Positions 54,957 through 63,874 of a stretch of 64,000 nucleotides of DNA are shown here, piece by piece. The translations under genes were made by a program, and so were the position numbers. Origin of the DNA: Proteobacteria bacterium UBA981 (GTDB taxonomy: Bacteria; Pseudomonadota; Gammaproteobacteria; Ga0077536). The stretch's first letter is position 1. Each line of letters starts with the position of its first letter. Under the pieces are notes generated by a model. That model did no database searches. It saw nothing but the letters and a program-made list of their open reading frames with translations, and was not told the DNA's origin. Where the stretch lies: NCBI GenBank assembly GCA_002292285.1, contig DBBP01000004.1, forward strand, positions 65,235 through 129,234. The letters are read 5' to 3'.

Positions 54957-56186
54957 GCGCGAATTAGGCAGTTGCTAGGCCATGCTCAGGACGCCGAGTA
55001 CAGCGTTCGCCCAAGTACGCGTGGCGAAAAGAATTCTTAATCGGCGTCTCAAACCTAAGTTGTAGAGCCTGCACGACGTAGGACCGTTGTCGTGCCGTCG
55101 GATTCATTTGCACGAACGAGAATCCGAAGGAGGGTCGCGGGCAGGTCAGGGCCTGTTCTCCCGCAATCGATTCTTCATCGCGTCGGCTCACGAGAGCGCA
55201 GCGACCGGGCAAATGAATGCGCCGCAATGGCGCAGCTCACGTGATCGCAGATGTTCCAGAACCCGCGTCCGATCTGGTGCCCCCGCCTTATGAACCGGAA
55301 AGACCGAGCGGTTAGCGCCCACGTTGCGAATAAGCGTTGTATGAATTTGCTTGGCCGAGATGATTCCGGCTTCGCGCGCCGGGACGCAGGAATCTTCCCG
55401 GCGTTGCCACTTGTTCGTGGCGCATCGCCACGTTTTCTCAGCAGTGCTACCGAGTCCTGGCGCGGTGGGCGGACCAACGCGAACCGAGGTCGCCAATGGC
55501 GGGCCTGTATGCGAGGACATTCAGCCGATCGGCGGTCATTGCGGCCCGCAACCCGTCTGAGCGTCGCTATCAGTTTGGTCGGGATACACGCCCGATCGCC
55601 GAACAAGCGCCTGCATTCGGTTCGCTTGTATCGCACGCTGATACGCATCCTCCTTTCAAGCGCAGCCACAGGCACGCCGTGCAGTTTTGCAGGTGGCGTA
55701 ATCCGACCCAAATTCTTGCTTAGGTACAGTGGATGAGATTGGCAGGGTAGGGCGTTCTGTCACTGCTAATTGCCAGTGGACCGCTCCGCAACAAGGCGAG
55801 TCAAAGCGCGTTCAAACGCACAGGTGCTGATGGTCTGCTGGGACTCGTCGATGACCGTTCAGACCGGAGTGCCTCGCCTTTTTTGATAGCGCGATGGGGT
55901 CTGTTCGCCGCCATGGAGCGATATTCGTCGCCCGAGTCTTTGTGCCTTTGGTACTCACCGAACGTCCGAGAATATTGTCGGTGTGATCCGCTGCCCGCAA
56001 ACAAACGGTTTTACAGAAGAGGGCCCGTGCCGTCCGGAAGGCGCCTCGGTATATCCATATTGTTCATAAAATTACCGTTTGCATATAATTTCAATTTAAA
56101 GCATCCATTCGATAAAATTCACCCGAATTGAGCAAAATACTCACGATCGGTCACTAATATTAATAAATTTACCGAACGAGCATGAA
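54957..56186. other. 1.2-kb gene-free stretch between lhr and hipB
   Basis: Overlapping open frames on both strands (for example plus 55251-55736, minus 55175-55711) are Arg/Ser-rich, lack ribosome sites and match no family I recognise. No transposase, tRNA, integrase or long inverted repeat was found. The last 130 nt turn sharply AT-rich and form the hipBA control region. It may be eroded DNA beside an acquired module. Confidence 0.5.
56060..56174 (+). promoter_or_regulatory. hipBA control region: promoter and three repeated elements
   Basis: TATAAT (56084-56089) is preceded 18 nt upstream by TTGTTC (56060-56065). Three direct copies of a shared element lie at 56066-56077 (ATAAAATTACCG), 56112-56125 (ATAAAATTCACCCG) and 56163-56174 (ATAAATTTACCG). 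The first is between -35 and -10, the last just before the hipB start, so binding by HipB would repress the operon. The autorepression model is family knowledge; the site is inferred. Confidence 0.5.
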
Positions 56187-56420
56187 ATGAATGAAATAGA
56201 CATCGGAAGACGCATCCGTGCCGTCCGCCGCGCACAAGGATTGCGGCAGGACGAGGTTGCGGCGTTGAGCGGGGTTGGAGCTCGCTTTGTATCCAACCTG
56301 GAAAACGGCAAGGCCACAGCGGAGCTCGGCCGCACCTTGCGCGTATTGCGTGTCCTCGGCATCGAGTTGCATTTAAGCGCCCGCACATGGCAAGACGTCG
56401 AGCAGCTCGATGCTGCATGA
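56187..56420 (+). CDS. hipB: HipB-like antitoxin/regulator, XRE helix-turn-helix
   Basis: 77 aa. A complete Cro/CI helix-turn-helix (IGRRIRAVRRAQGLRQDEVA; LSGVGARFVSNLENGKATAE), as in HipB, with a short tail (RTWQDVEQLDAA). It would bind its own promoter and partner HipA. Its last codons overlap the hipA start by 11 nt, giving coupled translation. The Shine-Dalgarno is weak. Confidence 0.92.
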   Translation: MNEIDIGRRIRAVRRAQGLRQDEVAALSGVGARFVSNLENGKATAELGRTLRVLRVLGIELHLSARTWQDVEQLDAA

Positions 56421-57669
56421 GCTTGAGGTTTGCCTGCATGGCAGCGTGGTCGGTCACCTGGTGAGAACGTCTGATGAAGCGTGGTCACTGGTCTACGACC
56501 GTGATGTTAGTCAGCAAGCAAGCGGCGGTCCACTAAGTGTGGCGTTGCCACGCAGCCGCGACGCCCATCACGGCAATGCCGTCTACGCGGTTTTCGCCAA
56601 CCTGCTTCCAGACGGCGCGCTGAGGCGCAGGACTGCGCACAGCCTCGGCATTTCGGAAGGCAATGATTTCGCACTTTTGGGTCGACTGGGCGGTGAATGC
56701 GCCGGTGCTATCAGGCTCCGCGCTCCGGGCGCGCGCTGGCGCCAAACTCCGCTTCGCCGCACGCTCGATGATGCCGAGCTACGCAATATGATTGCCGTAC
56801 TACCGGTCCATCCGCTGCTGTCGGAAGCCGACGGGTTGCGCAAAACCTTGCCGGGCGAATTCGATAAATTGCCAGTGCGCGTCGAGGGACAGCAGGTGAC
56901 GGTCATTATGGGTGACGAGCTAACGACCCACATCGTAAAACCGGCCAAGCCGGGCTTGCGGGAGTCGGTCATGAACGAGGCGTTCTGTATGGCACTGGCA
57001 GGACGCTTTGGCCTCGCCACGGCGGCGACACACGTTATCCATGGGCGCGTCAGCGTACTGGCGGTTGCGCGACTCGACCGCACCCTCGACAAATCACCGG
57101 CAACGCTGAACATGGAAGATTTCTGTCAAGCTCTCGGATATCCACCGAATCGGAAGTACGAGCGCGAAGGTGGCCCGCGTCTCGCCGAAATTGCCGACCT
57201 ACTGCGTCAGGTGAGTATCCGACCGGGGGTCGATTTACGCGCTTTGCTGCGCTGGGTCATCTACACTTTCTTGATTGGTTTCGGTGCTGGGCATGGCAAA
57301 CAACTTGCGCTGCTACATGAATCTTGCGGACCTTGTCTGGCGCCGTTTTACGGGCTCTGGTCAACCCACGTTTATGGCGAGATGAATTACCGCATGGGAT
57401 TTCGCATTGGCCACGAAGACCGCCCGGATTGGCTAACGCCCCAGCGTTGGCACGAGTTTGCATCGACTCTCGGGGTGCGACCGGATTACGTCATCGCTGA
57501 ACTACGCCGAGCCGCCGAGTCATTGCCTCAAGCTGCAGCTGAACTCGCGGATGAATTTCAGCGCAAAAACGGCCACGCAGATGTCATTCGCTCGATCAGG
57601 GCACTCATTGAGCAGCGCGCCCGGCAGATACTGGTAGCGCTCGAGGCGGAGCCGATTAGGGTGGTTTAG
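56410..57669 (+). CDS. hipA: HipA-family protein, predicted catalytically inactive (pseudokinase)
   Basis: 419 aa, full length for HipA, with N-subdomain and kinase core recognisable (THIVKPAKPGLRESVMNEAF; EDFCQALGYPPNRKYEREGG; STHVYGEMNYRMGF). The catalytic loop, normally NTDAHGKN, reads FGAGHGKQ (residues 291-298): the catalytic Asp is Ala293 and the metal-binding Asn is Gln298. The Asp after APFY, which binds Mg, is Gly315. The SLAGAQ-K nucleotide/autophosphorylation loop is TLPGEFDK (146-153). The frame is intact and codon use looks ordinary, so it seems maintained rather than decaying. A regulatory or sequestering role is more likely than GltX-type phosphorylation. Confidence 0.88.
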   Translation: MLHELEVCLHGSVVGHLVRTSDEAWSLVYDRDVSQQASGGPLSVALPRSRDAHHGNAVYAVFANLLPDGALRRRTAHSLGISEGNDFALLGRLGGECAGAIRLRAPGARWRQTPLRRTLDDAELRNMIAVLPVHPLLSEADGLRKTLPGEFDKLPVRVEGQQVTVIMGDELTTHIVKPAKPGLRESVMNEAFCMALAGRFGLATAATHVIHGRVSVLAVARLDRTLDKSPATLNMEDFCQALGYPPNRKYEREGGPRLAEIADLLRQVSIRPGVDLRALLRWVIYTFLIGFGAGHGKQLALLHESCGPCLAPFYGLWSTHVYGEMNYRMGFRIGHEDRPDWLTPQRWHEFASTLGVRPDYVIAELRRAAESLPQAAAELADEFQRKNGHADVIRSIRALIEQRARQILVALEAEPIRVV

Positions 57670-57721
57670 GGAAAAATGCCGACTTGATTTCGTTAATGCA
57701 GGATAGTCAGGAGGAACGGCA

Positions 57722-57940
57722 ATGAACAATCGCGAACGACTTATCACTTATATGCAAACGCATAGTCTCGAGCGGCGGGAGGTGGCCGAACTGGTGTTTA
57801 CTGATCGGACAACAGTCGACCGATGGTTGTTGTCGGGGGAGGGCGCCCGACATCTCGAGATGCCTGACATGGCAATTGAATTGCTACGCTTGAAGCTTGG
57901 CGAACCCGCCCCAACGGAGACGGATCCCGCTAAGATCTAA
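57722..57940 (+). CDS. small helix-turn-helix-like protein linked to hipBA
   Basis: 72 aa with a good ribosome site (GAGGAA). The pattern ERREVAELVFTDRTTVDRWLL looks like a compact HTH, followed by EMPDMAIELLRLKLG. It starts 52 nt after hipA on the same strand, so it is probably the third gene of the module. No family name is known to me. It could be a second DNA-binding regulator. Its stop is 9 nt from the convergent FHA gene. Confidence 0.75.
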   Translation: MNNRERLITYMQTHSLERREVAELVFTDRTTVDRWLLSGEGARHLEMPDMAIELLRLKLGEPAPTETDPAKI

Positions 57941-57949
57941 AATATTGCG

Positions 57950-58864
57950 CTACGAAGCCAGTGCGGTAGGCGCGACGAAGGTGCCGCAAGATGAGACGTC
58001 AGTGAGGACTATCGTGTCGTCGTCGACTGGCTGCACGAGAAGGTGTCGGCGGGAGACGTTACGAAAAGCGCTGTCGACCGCGACGCTGTTTTCTCGGCTT
58101 CGACCGACAGAATTCAATCCGTCGCTGAGCGCGTAGCGCTGCCCGTTATCAGCGATTAGCGCCCAATCACGACCATGGGCGAGCGAAAAGCAATGCCGGG
58201 CGAGCTGGATGGTCAGGTCAGTGCCGGGAAGCAGCTTTAACGTGACAGCTTTTCCCTGCGGAAGGCGCTGAAACGGAGTCGGCGATTTAGCTTCAATGGG
58301 TACAGGCTCGCGGAAAATCTGCGTCACAGATTCGGGCATCGCGCCCACGTGAGCCGCCTTGGATTCCTGACTCGCATTCTCTTTCAGAAGTCGAATGGAG
58401 CCAATGACGTCTCGCCGTTGCGACAAGTAGCTGAGGTAATTGCTAATTGCGATACGCGCGTACGCAGTGTCGCGGTGATCTACCGTTATCAACTGGTCGA
58501 AGATGGCTCGCCAATCGTGGTCCTTGGAGATCATCATCACGCCGGTCTGTCGCAACGTCCGCAGGAGTGAATGCCCGTGCATTTCATGATCGCGCACGAT
58601 GTCAGTTAGCTGACGTTCGAGCTTGCCAACACCTGTGACTTCTGCTCCAAGCGCGGACTCGTCGCGCAAATACAGTTCGCTAATTCGCAGCGCAGGTACG
58701 GCAGTGCGTGGCGCAAGGCTGAATGTAAACGCATTGGGATCTGCGAATACATGTACGCGGCCCTGTAATTCGATGCGCAATGGGCGCTGCAAGAGGCCGC
58801 TAACCCGTTGCATCAGACTTTTCGAACGTATTGTTTGGCGCTTCTTCTTAAATATAATATTCAT
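57950..58864 (-). CDS. FHA-domain protein with unknown N-terminal region
   Basis: 304 aa. The C-terminal FHA domain (about 220-300) has GRSRENSVAVD, the phosphothreonine-contacting SRRH, and a turn in which the usual Asn-Gly-Thr is CGT (SSCGTF). The first 200 residues contain no recognised domain; they begin with a basic stretch (FKKKRQTIRSKS). FHA modules read phosphothreonine. It is convergent with the hip module, with an AT-rich promoter region upstream (58865-58998). A functional link to the HipA homologue is possible but unproven. Start is the ATG at 58864; a TTG 9 nt upstream is possible. Confidence 0.85.
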   Translation of the reverse strand: MNIIFKKKRQTIRSKSLMQRVSGLLQRPLRIELQGRVHVFADPNAFTFSLAPRTAVPALRISELYLRDESALGAEVTGVGKLERQLTDIVRDHEMHGHSLLRTLRQTGVMMISKDHDWRAIFDQLITVDHRDTAYARIAISNYLSYLSQRRDVIGSIRLLKENASQESKAAHVGAMPESVTQIFREPVPIEAKSPTPFQRLPQGKAVTLKLLPGTDLTIQLARHCFSLAHGRDWALIADNGQRYALSDGLNSVGRSRENSVAVDSAFRNVSRRHLLVQPVDDDTIVLTDVSSCGTFVAPTALAS

Positions 58865-58998
58865 AATATTCAATTATTTATTAAACTAACTTAATAATTA
58901 ATATAAATAGTAGTCGTAAGCCCCTGCAACTTCAAGGTTAAAAAGTGTGAAGCGGTCCATAAAACGACTAGAGCGGGCATCCCCCGCAAAGTTCGGGT

Positions 58999-59361
58999 TT
59001 AGCTAAACGGAGAGAGCTCAAGGACATTAAGAAGGAAGGGCGTCCACGCAGCGACGAGCAGAACCAGCGCAATGATTTCGAGCTTGATGACGAAGCTCAG
59101 GCGCTCGTGCTCTGCAGCGACGGCGTCACTCATGAAGATCCGCGACATCGTGATATCGAGCGGCAGCGTGAAGACCAGCATCATCATCAGCGTGGGTGCG
59201 ATGACAGAGGGGAAGATTCGCCAGTCCTCCACGTGCACGCTGCCGTCGGCAAACGGCGCTGCAGCGATCACCACTGCGACGCTGGCGAGCAGCATTGCGC
59301 GCAATGCGCCGATGCGCAGAATTGCTGGTGAGGCTTCGCCTGAAGCGGGCATTGTGTTCAT
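58999..59361 (-). CDS. small inner-membrane protein, three predicted helices
   Basis: 120 aa. Hydrophobic segments: AMLLASVAVVIAAAPFA, VIAPTLMMMLVFTLPLDI and KLEIIALVLLVAAWTPFLLN. No motif or family recognised. It is followed by no same-strand partner: the FHA gene lies 134 nt beyond its stop. Accepted because of three clean membrane segments and isolation from other coding frames; an opposing frame (59072-59428) is judged a shadow. Confidence 0.65.
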   Translation of the reverse strand: MNTMPASGEASPAILRIGALRAMLLASVAVVIAAAPFADGSVHVEDWRIFPSVIAPTLMMMLVFTLPLDITMSRIFMSDAVAAEHERLSFVIKLEIIALVLLVAAWTPFLLNVLELSPFS

Positions 59362-59547
59362 AAGCTATCCGATAATACACCAGCCAGATGCTTCGGCAAG
59401 TGGAATTACCCCACTATCTAGCGGTTAGGAGAAAATCAGGGACAACTACTGGTATATACGCGTCATTTCGTCAGGCAGGTTGAGCGCAGCCCGAGCGGCC
59501 CCCTGAGCCGGGGTAAGATGTGCCTTTCGGTCCTGATCGAGCACCTT

Positions 59548-60810
59548 ATGACTTCGCGCTTTTCGCACTTTTCTGAACGTTTCACTGGCCCCACCGGGAC
59601 GCGCATGTTGATGGATGATCTCGGCGAAGTGCTGGCCGGAGACATCGAGTACTGCAACCTGGGTGGTGGCAACCCGGCAACCATTGCGTCGATGCAGACG
59701 GTCTTTCATGGCGCCCTGTCGGAGGCAGTCGAAAACGGCGAATTCAGCCAAATCAGCGGCTCCTATGACGGCCCGCAAGGGAACAAGAAGTTTCTACTCG
59801 CGGTTCGGGATTTACTCCGCGAACAATTCGGGTGGCCCGTCGAACTTGAGAATATTGCGATGACTGCTGGCAGCCAGGCAAGTTTTTTCATGTTATTCAA
59901 TCTGTTGAGTGGCACGTGCGCGGATGGGATCAAGCGTCACATCAAGTTACCGTTGACCCCGGAATACATCGGTTATGCGGATATCGCGATCGAGCCAGGC
60001 TCGCTGGTCGCTGAGCGGCCGACGATCGAGTTCCTCGATGACCAACTATTCAAGTACAACGTTGACTTCGACCGTTTTTCTTTAAGTGATGAGGTCGGCG
60101 CGGTGTGCATTAGCCGGCCGACTAATCCGACCGGTAACGTCGTGACCGGTACGGAACTGGAGCGTCTGGTGCGGATGACCGGCGACGCCGGAATTCCGAT
60201 GATCATCGATAACGCTTATGGCGTACCGTTCCCGGGTATTGTTTTTGATGAGGTCTCACCCGTTTATGACCGCCACGTCATTAACTGCATGAGTCTTTCG
60301 AAACTGGGCTTGCCCGGGTTGCGCACGGGTATCGTCGTCGCAGAAGCCGAAATAGTCGATGCGATTCGGAGCATGAACGCCATTGTTAATCTGGCGACCG
60401 GGAGTCTGGGCGCGATGCTCACCAGCAAATTGATTGCCAGTGGTGAAATCCTGCGTTTATGCCGCGACATTATTCAGCCGTATTACCAGCAGCGGGTTGG
60501 GACGGCAGTGGCCTGGTGCAAGCAGTACCTCCACGACACGGGCTACTTCTTGCACAAACCTGAGGGCGCAATATTTCTGTGGTTGTGGTTCCCCAACCTG
60601 CCTGTCTCGGCGCAGACTCTGTACGAACGGCTCAAAGCACGCCAGGTTCTGGTTATCCCCGGACATTATTTTTTCCCTGGCCTTGAAGATCCCTGGCCGC
60701 ATATGCATGAGTGTTTGCGTATTTCTTATGCTCAGGCGCCAGAGCAGGTCGAACAGGGATTGCGCATCATCGGCGAAGAAGTGCGTCGTGCATTCCAGGA
60801 CGGGCGCTAA
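59548..60810 (+). CDS. avtA: valine--pyruvate aminotransferase (AvtA-like)
   Basis: 420 aa from the ATG at 59548. Fold-type I PLP enzyme with the AvtA-like N-terminus (FTGPTGTRMLMDDLGEVLAG; LGGGNPATI), the PTNPTGNVVT substrate loop, IIDNAYGVPFPG and the PLP-binding Lys in SLSKLGLPGLRTG. It links valine/2-oxoisovalerate with alanine/pyruvate. The deacetylase-fold gene follows after 19 nt, so they are probably co-transcribed. Confidence 0.93.
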   Translation: MTSRFSHFSERFTGPTGTRMLMDDLGEVLAGDIEYCNLGGGNPATIASMQTVFHGALSEAVENGEFSQISGSYDGPQGNKKFLLAVRDLLREQFGWPVELENIAMTAGSQASFFMLFNLLSGTCADGIKRHIKLPLTPEYIGYADIAIEPGSLVAERPTIEFLDDQLFKYNVDFDRFSLSDEVGAVCISRPTNPTGNVVTGTELERLVRMTGDAGIPMIIDNAYGVPFPGIVFDEVSPVYDRHVINCMSLSKLGLPGLRTGIVVAEAEIVDAIRSMNAIVNLATGSLGAMLTSKLIASGEILRLCRDIIQPYYQQRVGTAVAWCKQYLHDTGYFLHKPEGAIFLWLWFPNLPVSAQTLYERLKARQVLVIPGHYFFPGLEDPWPHMHECLRISYAQAPEQVEQGLRIIGEEVRRAFQDGR

Positions 60811-60829
60811 GCGCCGCGACGGGTCCATC

Positions 60830-61753
60830 GTGCAAGTATTCCATGCTGATCAGTTCAGGCTCGAACTACCGCCCGGGCATCGCTTTCCGATTAGCAAATA
60901 CGGCCGTTTGATTGCGCGCTTATCTGAGCGCCAGGATGAAAACCTCACGCTAGCTGCTGCGCCACCGATAAGCCGAGAGGCATTGAATTCGACTCATTGT
61001 CCGCGCTTCGTCCAGCGCGTATTCGAAGGCAAGCTCAGTGCCGCGGAACTAAGACGGCTTGGTCTCCCGTGGTCGCCCGCGCTCGTAGCGCGTTCGCAGC
61101 GCTCCGTTGGCGCCACGGTCGCAGCGATGCAAGCGGCGATTGTCGACGGGGTGAGTGTCAGTCTTGCCGGCGGCACCCACCACGCGGGCTACGATTATGC
61201 TGCTGGCTTTTGCGTTTTCAATGATGTTGCAGTGGCGATGCGAACAAGTTTTGAGCAGGACGCGAAGCGCCGTTTTCTGATCGTTGATTGCGACGTTCAC
61301 CAGGGCGATGGCAATGCCAGGTTGCTGGCTGATGTTGATGGGGCGTTTACGTTTTCATTACATGCGGCGCGCAACTATCCACATCACAAGGCGGTCAGTG
61401 ATCTCGACATCGGGCTACCTGATCGCGCCACGGATGCGACGTACTTGGACTATCTCGCGCGCGGATTGGAGCACGCCTACCGAGTCGCCTCACCGCAGGT
61501 CACCGTATTCATCGCCGGCGCCGACGTGTACGCCGGCGATCGCCTGGGCCGCCTGAATTTGAGCGCTGACGCAATCGCTGCGCGCGATGAGATGGTGATA
61601 TCGGTGGCTGAGCAACACGACCAGAGCGTGGTTGTGGTGATGGGCGGTGGCTACGCAGACGACATCGATGAGACGGTCGGCATACAGTCGGCGACGGTCA
61701 TGGTCGCGCTCGCGAGCTGGCAGCGACGTCGGGCTGAGAGAAAATCTCGATGA
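60830..61753 (+). CDS. histone-deacetylase-fold hydrolase
   Basis: 307 aa from a GTG start 19 nt after avtA (QVFHADQFRLELPPGHRFPI). Deacetylase core: SLAGGTHHAGYDYAAGFCVF with the tandem His, VDCDVHQGDGNA with the zinc Asp and His, and the third zinc ligand in AGADVYAGDRLGRL. Bacterial members deacetylate acetylpolyamines, acetoin-like or other small amides rather than histones. A longer in-frame upstream extension overlaps avtA and is rejected. Downstream it converges on sohB. Confidence 0.9.
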   Translation: MQVFHADQFRLELPPGHRFPISKYGRLIARLSERQDENLTLAAAPPISREALNSTHCPRFVQRVFEGKLSAAELRRLGLPWSPALVARSQRSVGATVAAMQAAIVDGVSVSLAGGTHHAGYDYAAGFCVFNDVAVAMRTSFEQDAKRRFLIVDCDVHQGDGNARLLADVDGAFTFSLHAARNYPHHKAVSDLDIGLPDRATDATYLDYLARGLEHAYRVASPQVTVFIAGADVYAGDRLGRLNLSADAIAARDEMVISVAEQHDQSVVVVMGGGYADDIDETVGIQSATVMVALASWQRRRAERKSR

Positions 61754-61807
61754 AATTCATCGCCTTATCTACCCAGCATGGTCAAGGGTATTTCGCAGGC
61801 AGTTCGG

Positions 61808-62800
61808 TCAGGGGCGATACGCAGCCAGAGCACGGGTGAGTGGTTGGGCAAGACGTTCGCCGAACGAGCGTTTGCGATTTGCGTAGACGCGATAAACTCC
61901 GCCAGCTGATGCGGCCTCGGCAATCACATCGTCGCTGGTCGCCAAATGGTCAACTAAACCAAGTTCCAGCGCCCTGCTAGCGAACCAGTATTCACCGGTT
62001 GCGGTGTTTTCGAGATCGAGTTGAGGGCGGGATTCGGCGATAAACGCTTTGAACAATTGATGTGCTTCGTCCATATCCTGCTGAAATTTCGAGCGTCCTT
62101 CATCAGTGTTCTCTCCAAACAAAGACAACGTGCGCTTGTATTTGCCCGCAGTGATTTGCTCGAAATCGATGTCGTGTTTTTTTAGCAAACGATGAAAGTT
62201 CGGAACTTGTGCGACCACGCCTATCGAGCCAATGATGGCGAACGGTGCGGCGCTGATCCGATTGGCCACGCACGCCATCATGTACCCCCCGCTAGCGGCG
62301 ATGCGGTCGACCACGACGGTCAGATGAATTTCGCGGTCGCGAATGCGACGCAATTGGGAGGCTGCGAGCCCGTAGTCGTGGATTGTACCGCCACCGCTCT
62401 CGAGCACGACGATGACGCGATCGGCTGGCGTCGCAACGCTCAGAATCGCAGAGATCTCTTCACGGAGCTCGGCGACTGCCGAGGCGTGCATATCGCCCTC
62501 GAAATCGCATAAAAACGTCCGTGAGGCATTCTCATCCGGAGCCGCGCTAGCGCGTGCTTTGGTTTCTTTGCGGACTTCTTTCAGGCGTTTTTTGAAAGCT
62601 TTTTCCGGCAGTAGTGCGGCTTCTACATTGAGTTGGGCATCGAGCAAATCATCGTTAACCAGGCGCACTTCAATCGTCGCCTGAGGGCGGGAGTGACGTG
62701 ACTGACGCGCACCTAGAACAAGTAAAAGCGGGACGGCGAGCAGCGCTGCCGCGGTGAGCAGCTTGGCGGCGAAAAGCGCGTATTCGATAAGGTATTCCAT
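61808..62800 (-). CDS. sohB: SohB-type inner-membrane peptidase (family S49)
   Basis: 330 aa. One N-terminal membrane helix (LFAAKLLTAAALLAVPLLLVLG) is followed by the S49 serine/lysine protease core: SGGGTIHDYGLAAS, catalytic Ser in DRIAASGGYMMACVA, IGSIGVVAQVPNFH and catalytic Lys in ITAGKYKRTLSLFGEN. The length fits E. coli SohB. It is a membrane-anchored periplasmic peptidase. The ATG at 62800 begins directly before the helix; a longer start adds 16 residues with no support. Confidence 0.94.
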   Translation of the reverse strand: MEYLIEYALFAAKLLTAAALLAVPLLLVLGARQSRHSRPQATIEVRLVNDDLLDAQLNVEAALLPEKAFKKRLKEVRKETKARASAAPDENASRTFLCDFEGDMHASAVAELREEISAILSVATPADRVIVVLESGGGTIHDYGLAASQLRRIRDREIHLTVVVDRIAASGGYMMACVANRISAAPFAIIGSIGVVAQVPNFHRLLKKHDIDFEQITAGKYKRTLSLFGENTDEGRSKFQQDMDEAHQLFKAFIAESRPQLDLENTATGEYWFASRALELGLVDHLATSDDVIAEAASAGGVYRVYANRKRSFGERLAQPLTRALAAYRP

Positions 62801-62900
62801 AACGATGGCAGCATAATTCCGGTGCGGAAACACAATACCATGCTGCACTGCGTAAGCGGTGCACCACGCACCATCACAAGACTAAATTTCGAGGTAGGCG

Positions 62901-63437
62901 ATGCTCACTATTACTATCGTTGAACTGATGACACTCATTGTCATTTTGCCGCTGGCTGGCGGCGTTGTCGGCTACGTAATCGCCGGCGACCGCATGCGTC
63001 GCCAGAGCGGTGGTAAGAGTCCGGAAGAACTGAAAACAGAGTTCGAGGACTATCAAAAAGGCGTTACCAATCACTTTCAGGAAAGCGCTGAATTGCTCCA
63101 TCAAATGACCGCCCAGTATCGTGCTATTTACGCCCACCTGGCACGCGGAGCGGCGGAATTGTCCGCACCGGACGAGGGCAATGAGCAGTTGGCCGAGTTG
63201 AAACGTTTAAGCCTGGTTTTCGAACAGGCCACGGCAGATGAGTCGCGAGAGCAGACAGCTGCGCCAATCGAATCTGCCGTCAAGACGGAAGCGGAAGAAG
63301 CTGTGGCGAACGAGACTTTAATCGGTCGGGAACGCCAGGAAGCTGAGCCGATCGAAAGTGCGGTGGAAGTGAAGGAAGTTGGGCGAATTGAAACTGCGGT
63401 CGACGTGGAAGTGGCCGCAGTCCCAACGAATCGCTAG
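62901..63437 (+). CDS. YhcB/ZapG-like (DUF1043) protein with extended acidic tail
   Basis: 178 aa, GAGGT ribosome site. N-terminal membrane helix (LIVILPLAGGVVGYVIAGDR), then the DUF1043 coiled-coil region (KTEFEDYQKGVTNHFQESAE; LLHQMTAQYRAIYAHLARGA) as in YhcB/ZapG, which links cell division and envelope growth in gammaproteobacteria. The last 70 residues are Glu/Val/Ala-rich with loosely repeated IESAV units, longer than in E. coli. It overlaps the convergent PilZ gene by 4 nt. Confidence 0.88.
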   Translation: MLTITIVELMTLIVILPLAGGVVGYVIAGDRMRRQSGGKSPEELKTEFEDYQKGVTNHFQESAELLHQMTAQYRAIYAHLARGAAELSAPDEGNEQLAELKRLSLVFEQATADESREQTAAPIESAVKTEAEEAVANETLIGRERQEAEPIESAVEVKEVGRIETAVDVEVAAVPTNR

Positions 63438-63874
63438 TTGGTGGTTTCGGCGCGAGCTCGCAGGTAGCACTCGGTGTAGCAGATTTTTTCTACCATGCGC
63501 GCCCGTGAGGCATCGTCTGGACTGGTAAACCACAAGCCTATTTCGAAACCTTCAGATTCCTCGCGCACCATCACTACGGTCGCGTTGAAGCGCTGGGTGA
63601 TCCCGCGCAGGGGAATTTCCAGCTCTAGCCGGGTTCCGGCCGGGACATACTTGTCAGTATGAATACTCAGGCCGACGTCGCCGGCTGTGGTCGGCGTCGG
63701 GCGGGTTTTCCACGGTAGCGTCGCCGGGCGCCGAAAACGAATGGGAAACTGCGCCGGATGCGGTATGAAATCATTATGAATCGCATCCAGACGCTCCGGC
63801 GTAGCTGCCGGTGGGACATTGGGCATTGATAGTGTCATTTCACCACGAGCACAGAGATTGTCTTGATTGTGCAT
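63434..63874 (-). CDS. PilZ-domain protein
   Basis: 146 aa. The PilZ barrel is visible (DVGLSIHTDKYVPAGTRLEL; EIPLRGITQRFNATVVMVRE; GFEIGLWFTSPDD). The c-di-GMP motifs are imperfect: arginines lie in RFRRPATLPWKTR, but the DxSxxG turn reads GDVGLS. Nucleotide binding is therefore uncertain. GAGGT lies upstream of the ATG. The upstream 126 nt to the window edge are AT-rich and look like promoter or intergenic DNA. Confidence 0.85.
   Translation of the reverse strand: MHNQDNLCARGEMTLSMPNVPPAATPERLDAIHNDFIPHPAQFPIRFRRPATLPWKTRPTPTTAGDVGLSIHTDKYVPAGTRLELEIPLRGITQRFNATVVMVREESEGFEIGLWFTSPDDASRARMVEKICYTECYLRARAETTN

Noticed and set aside
55175..55736. Overlapping open frames on both strands in the lhr-hipB gap
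   Set aside because: Three frames open at once with no ribosome sites and Arg-rich, domain-free products indicate noncoding GC-rich DNA.
56187..57669. Calling hipBA an ordinary active toxin-antitoxin pair
   Set aside because: The kinase residues needed for the HipA reaction appear absent, so activity should not be assumed.
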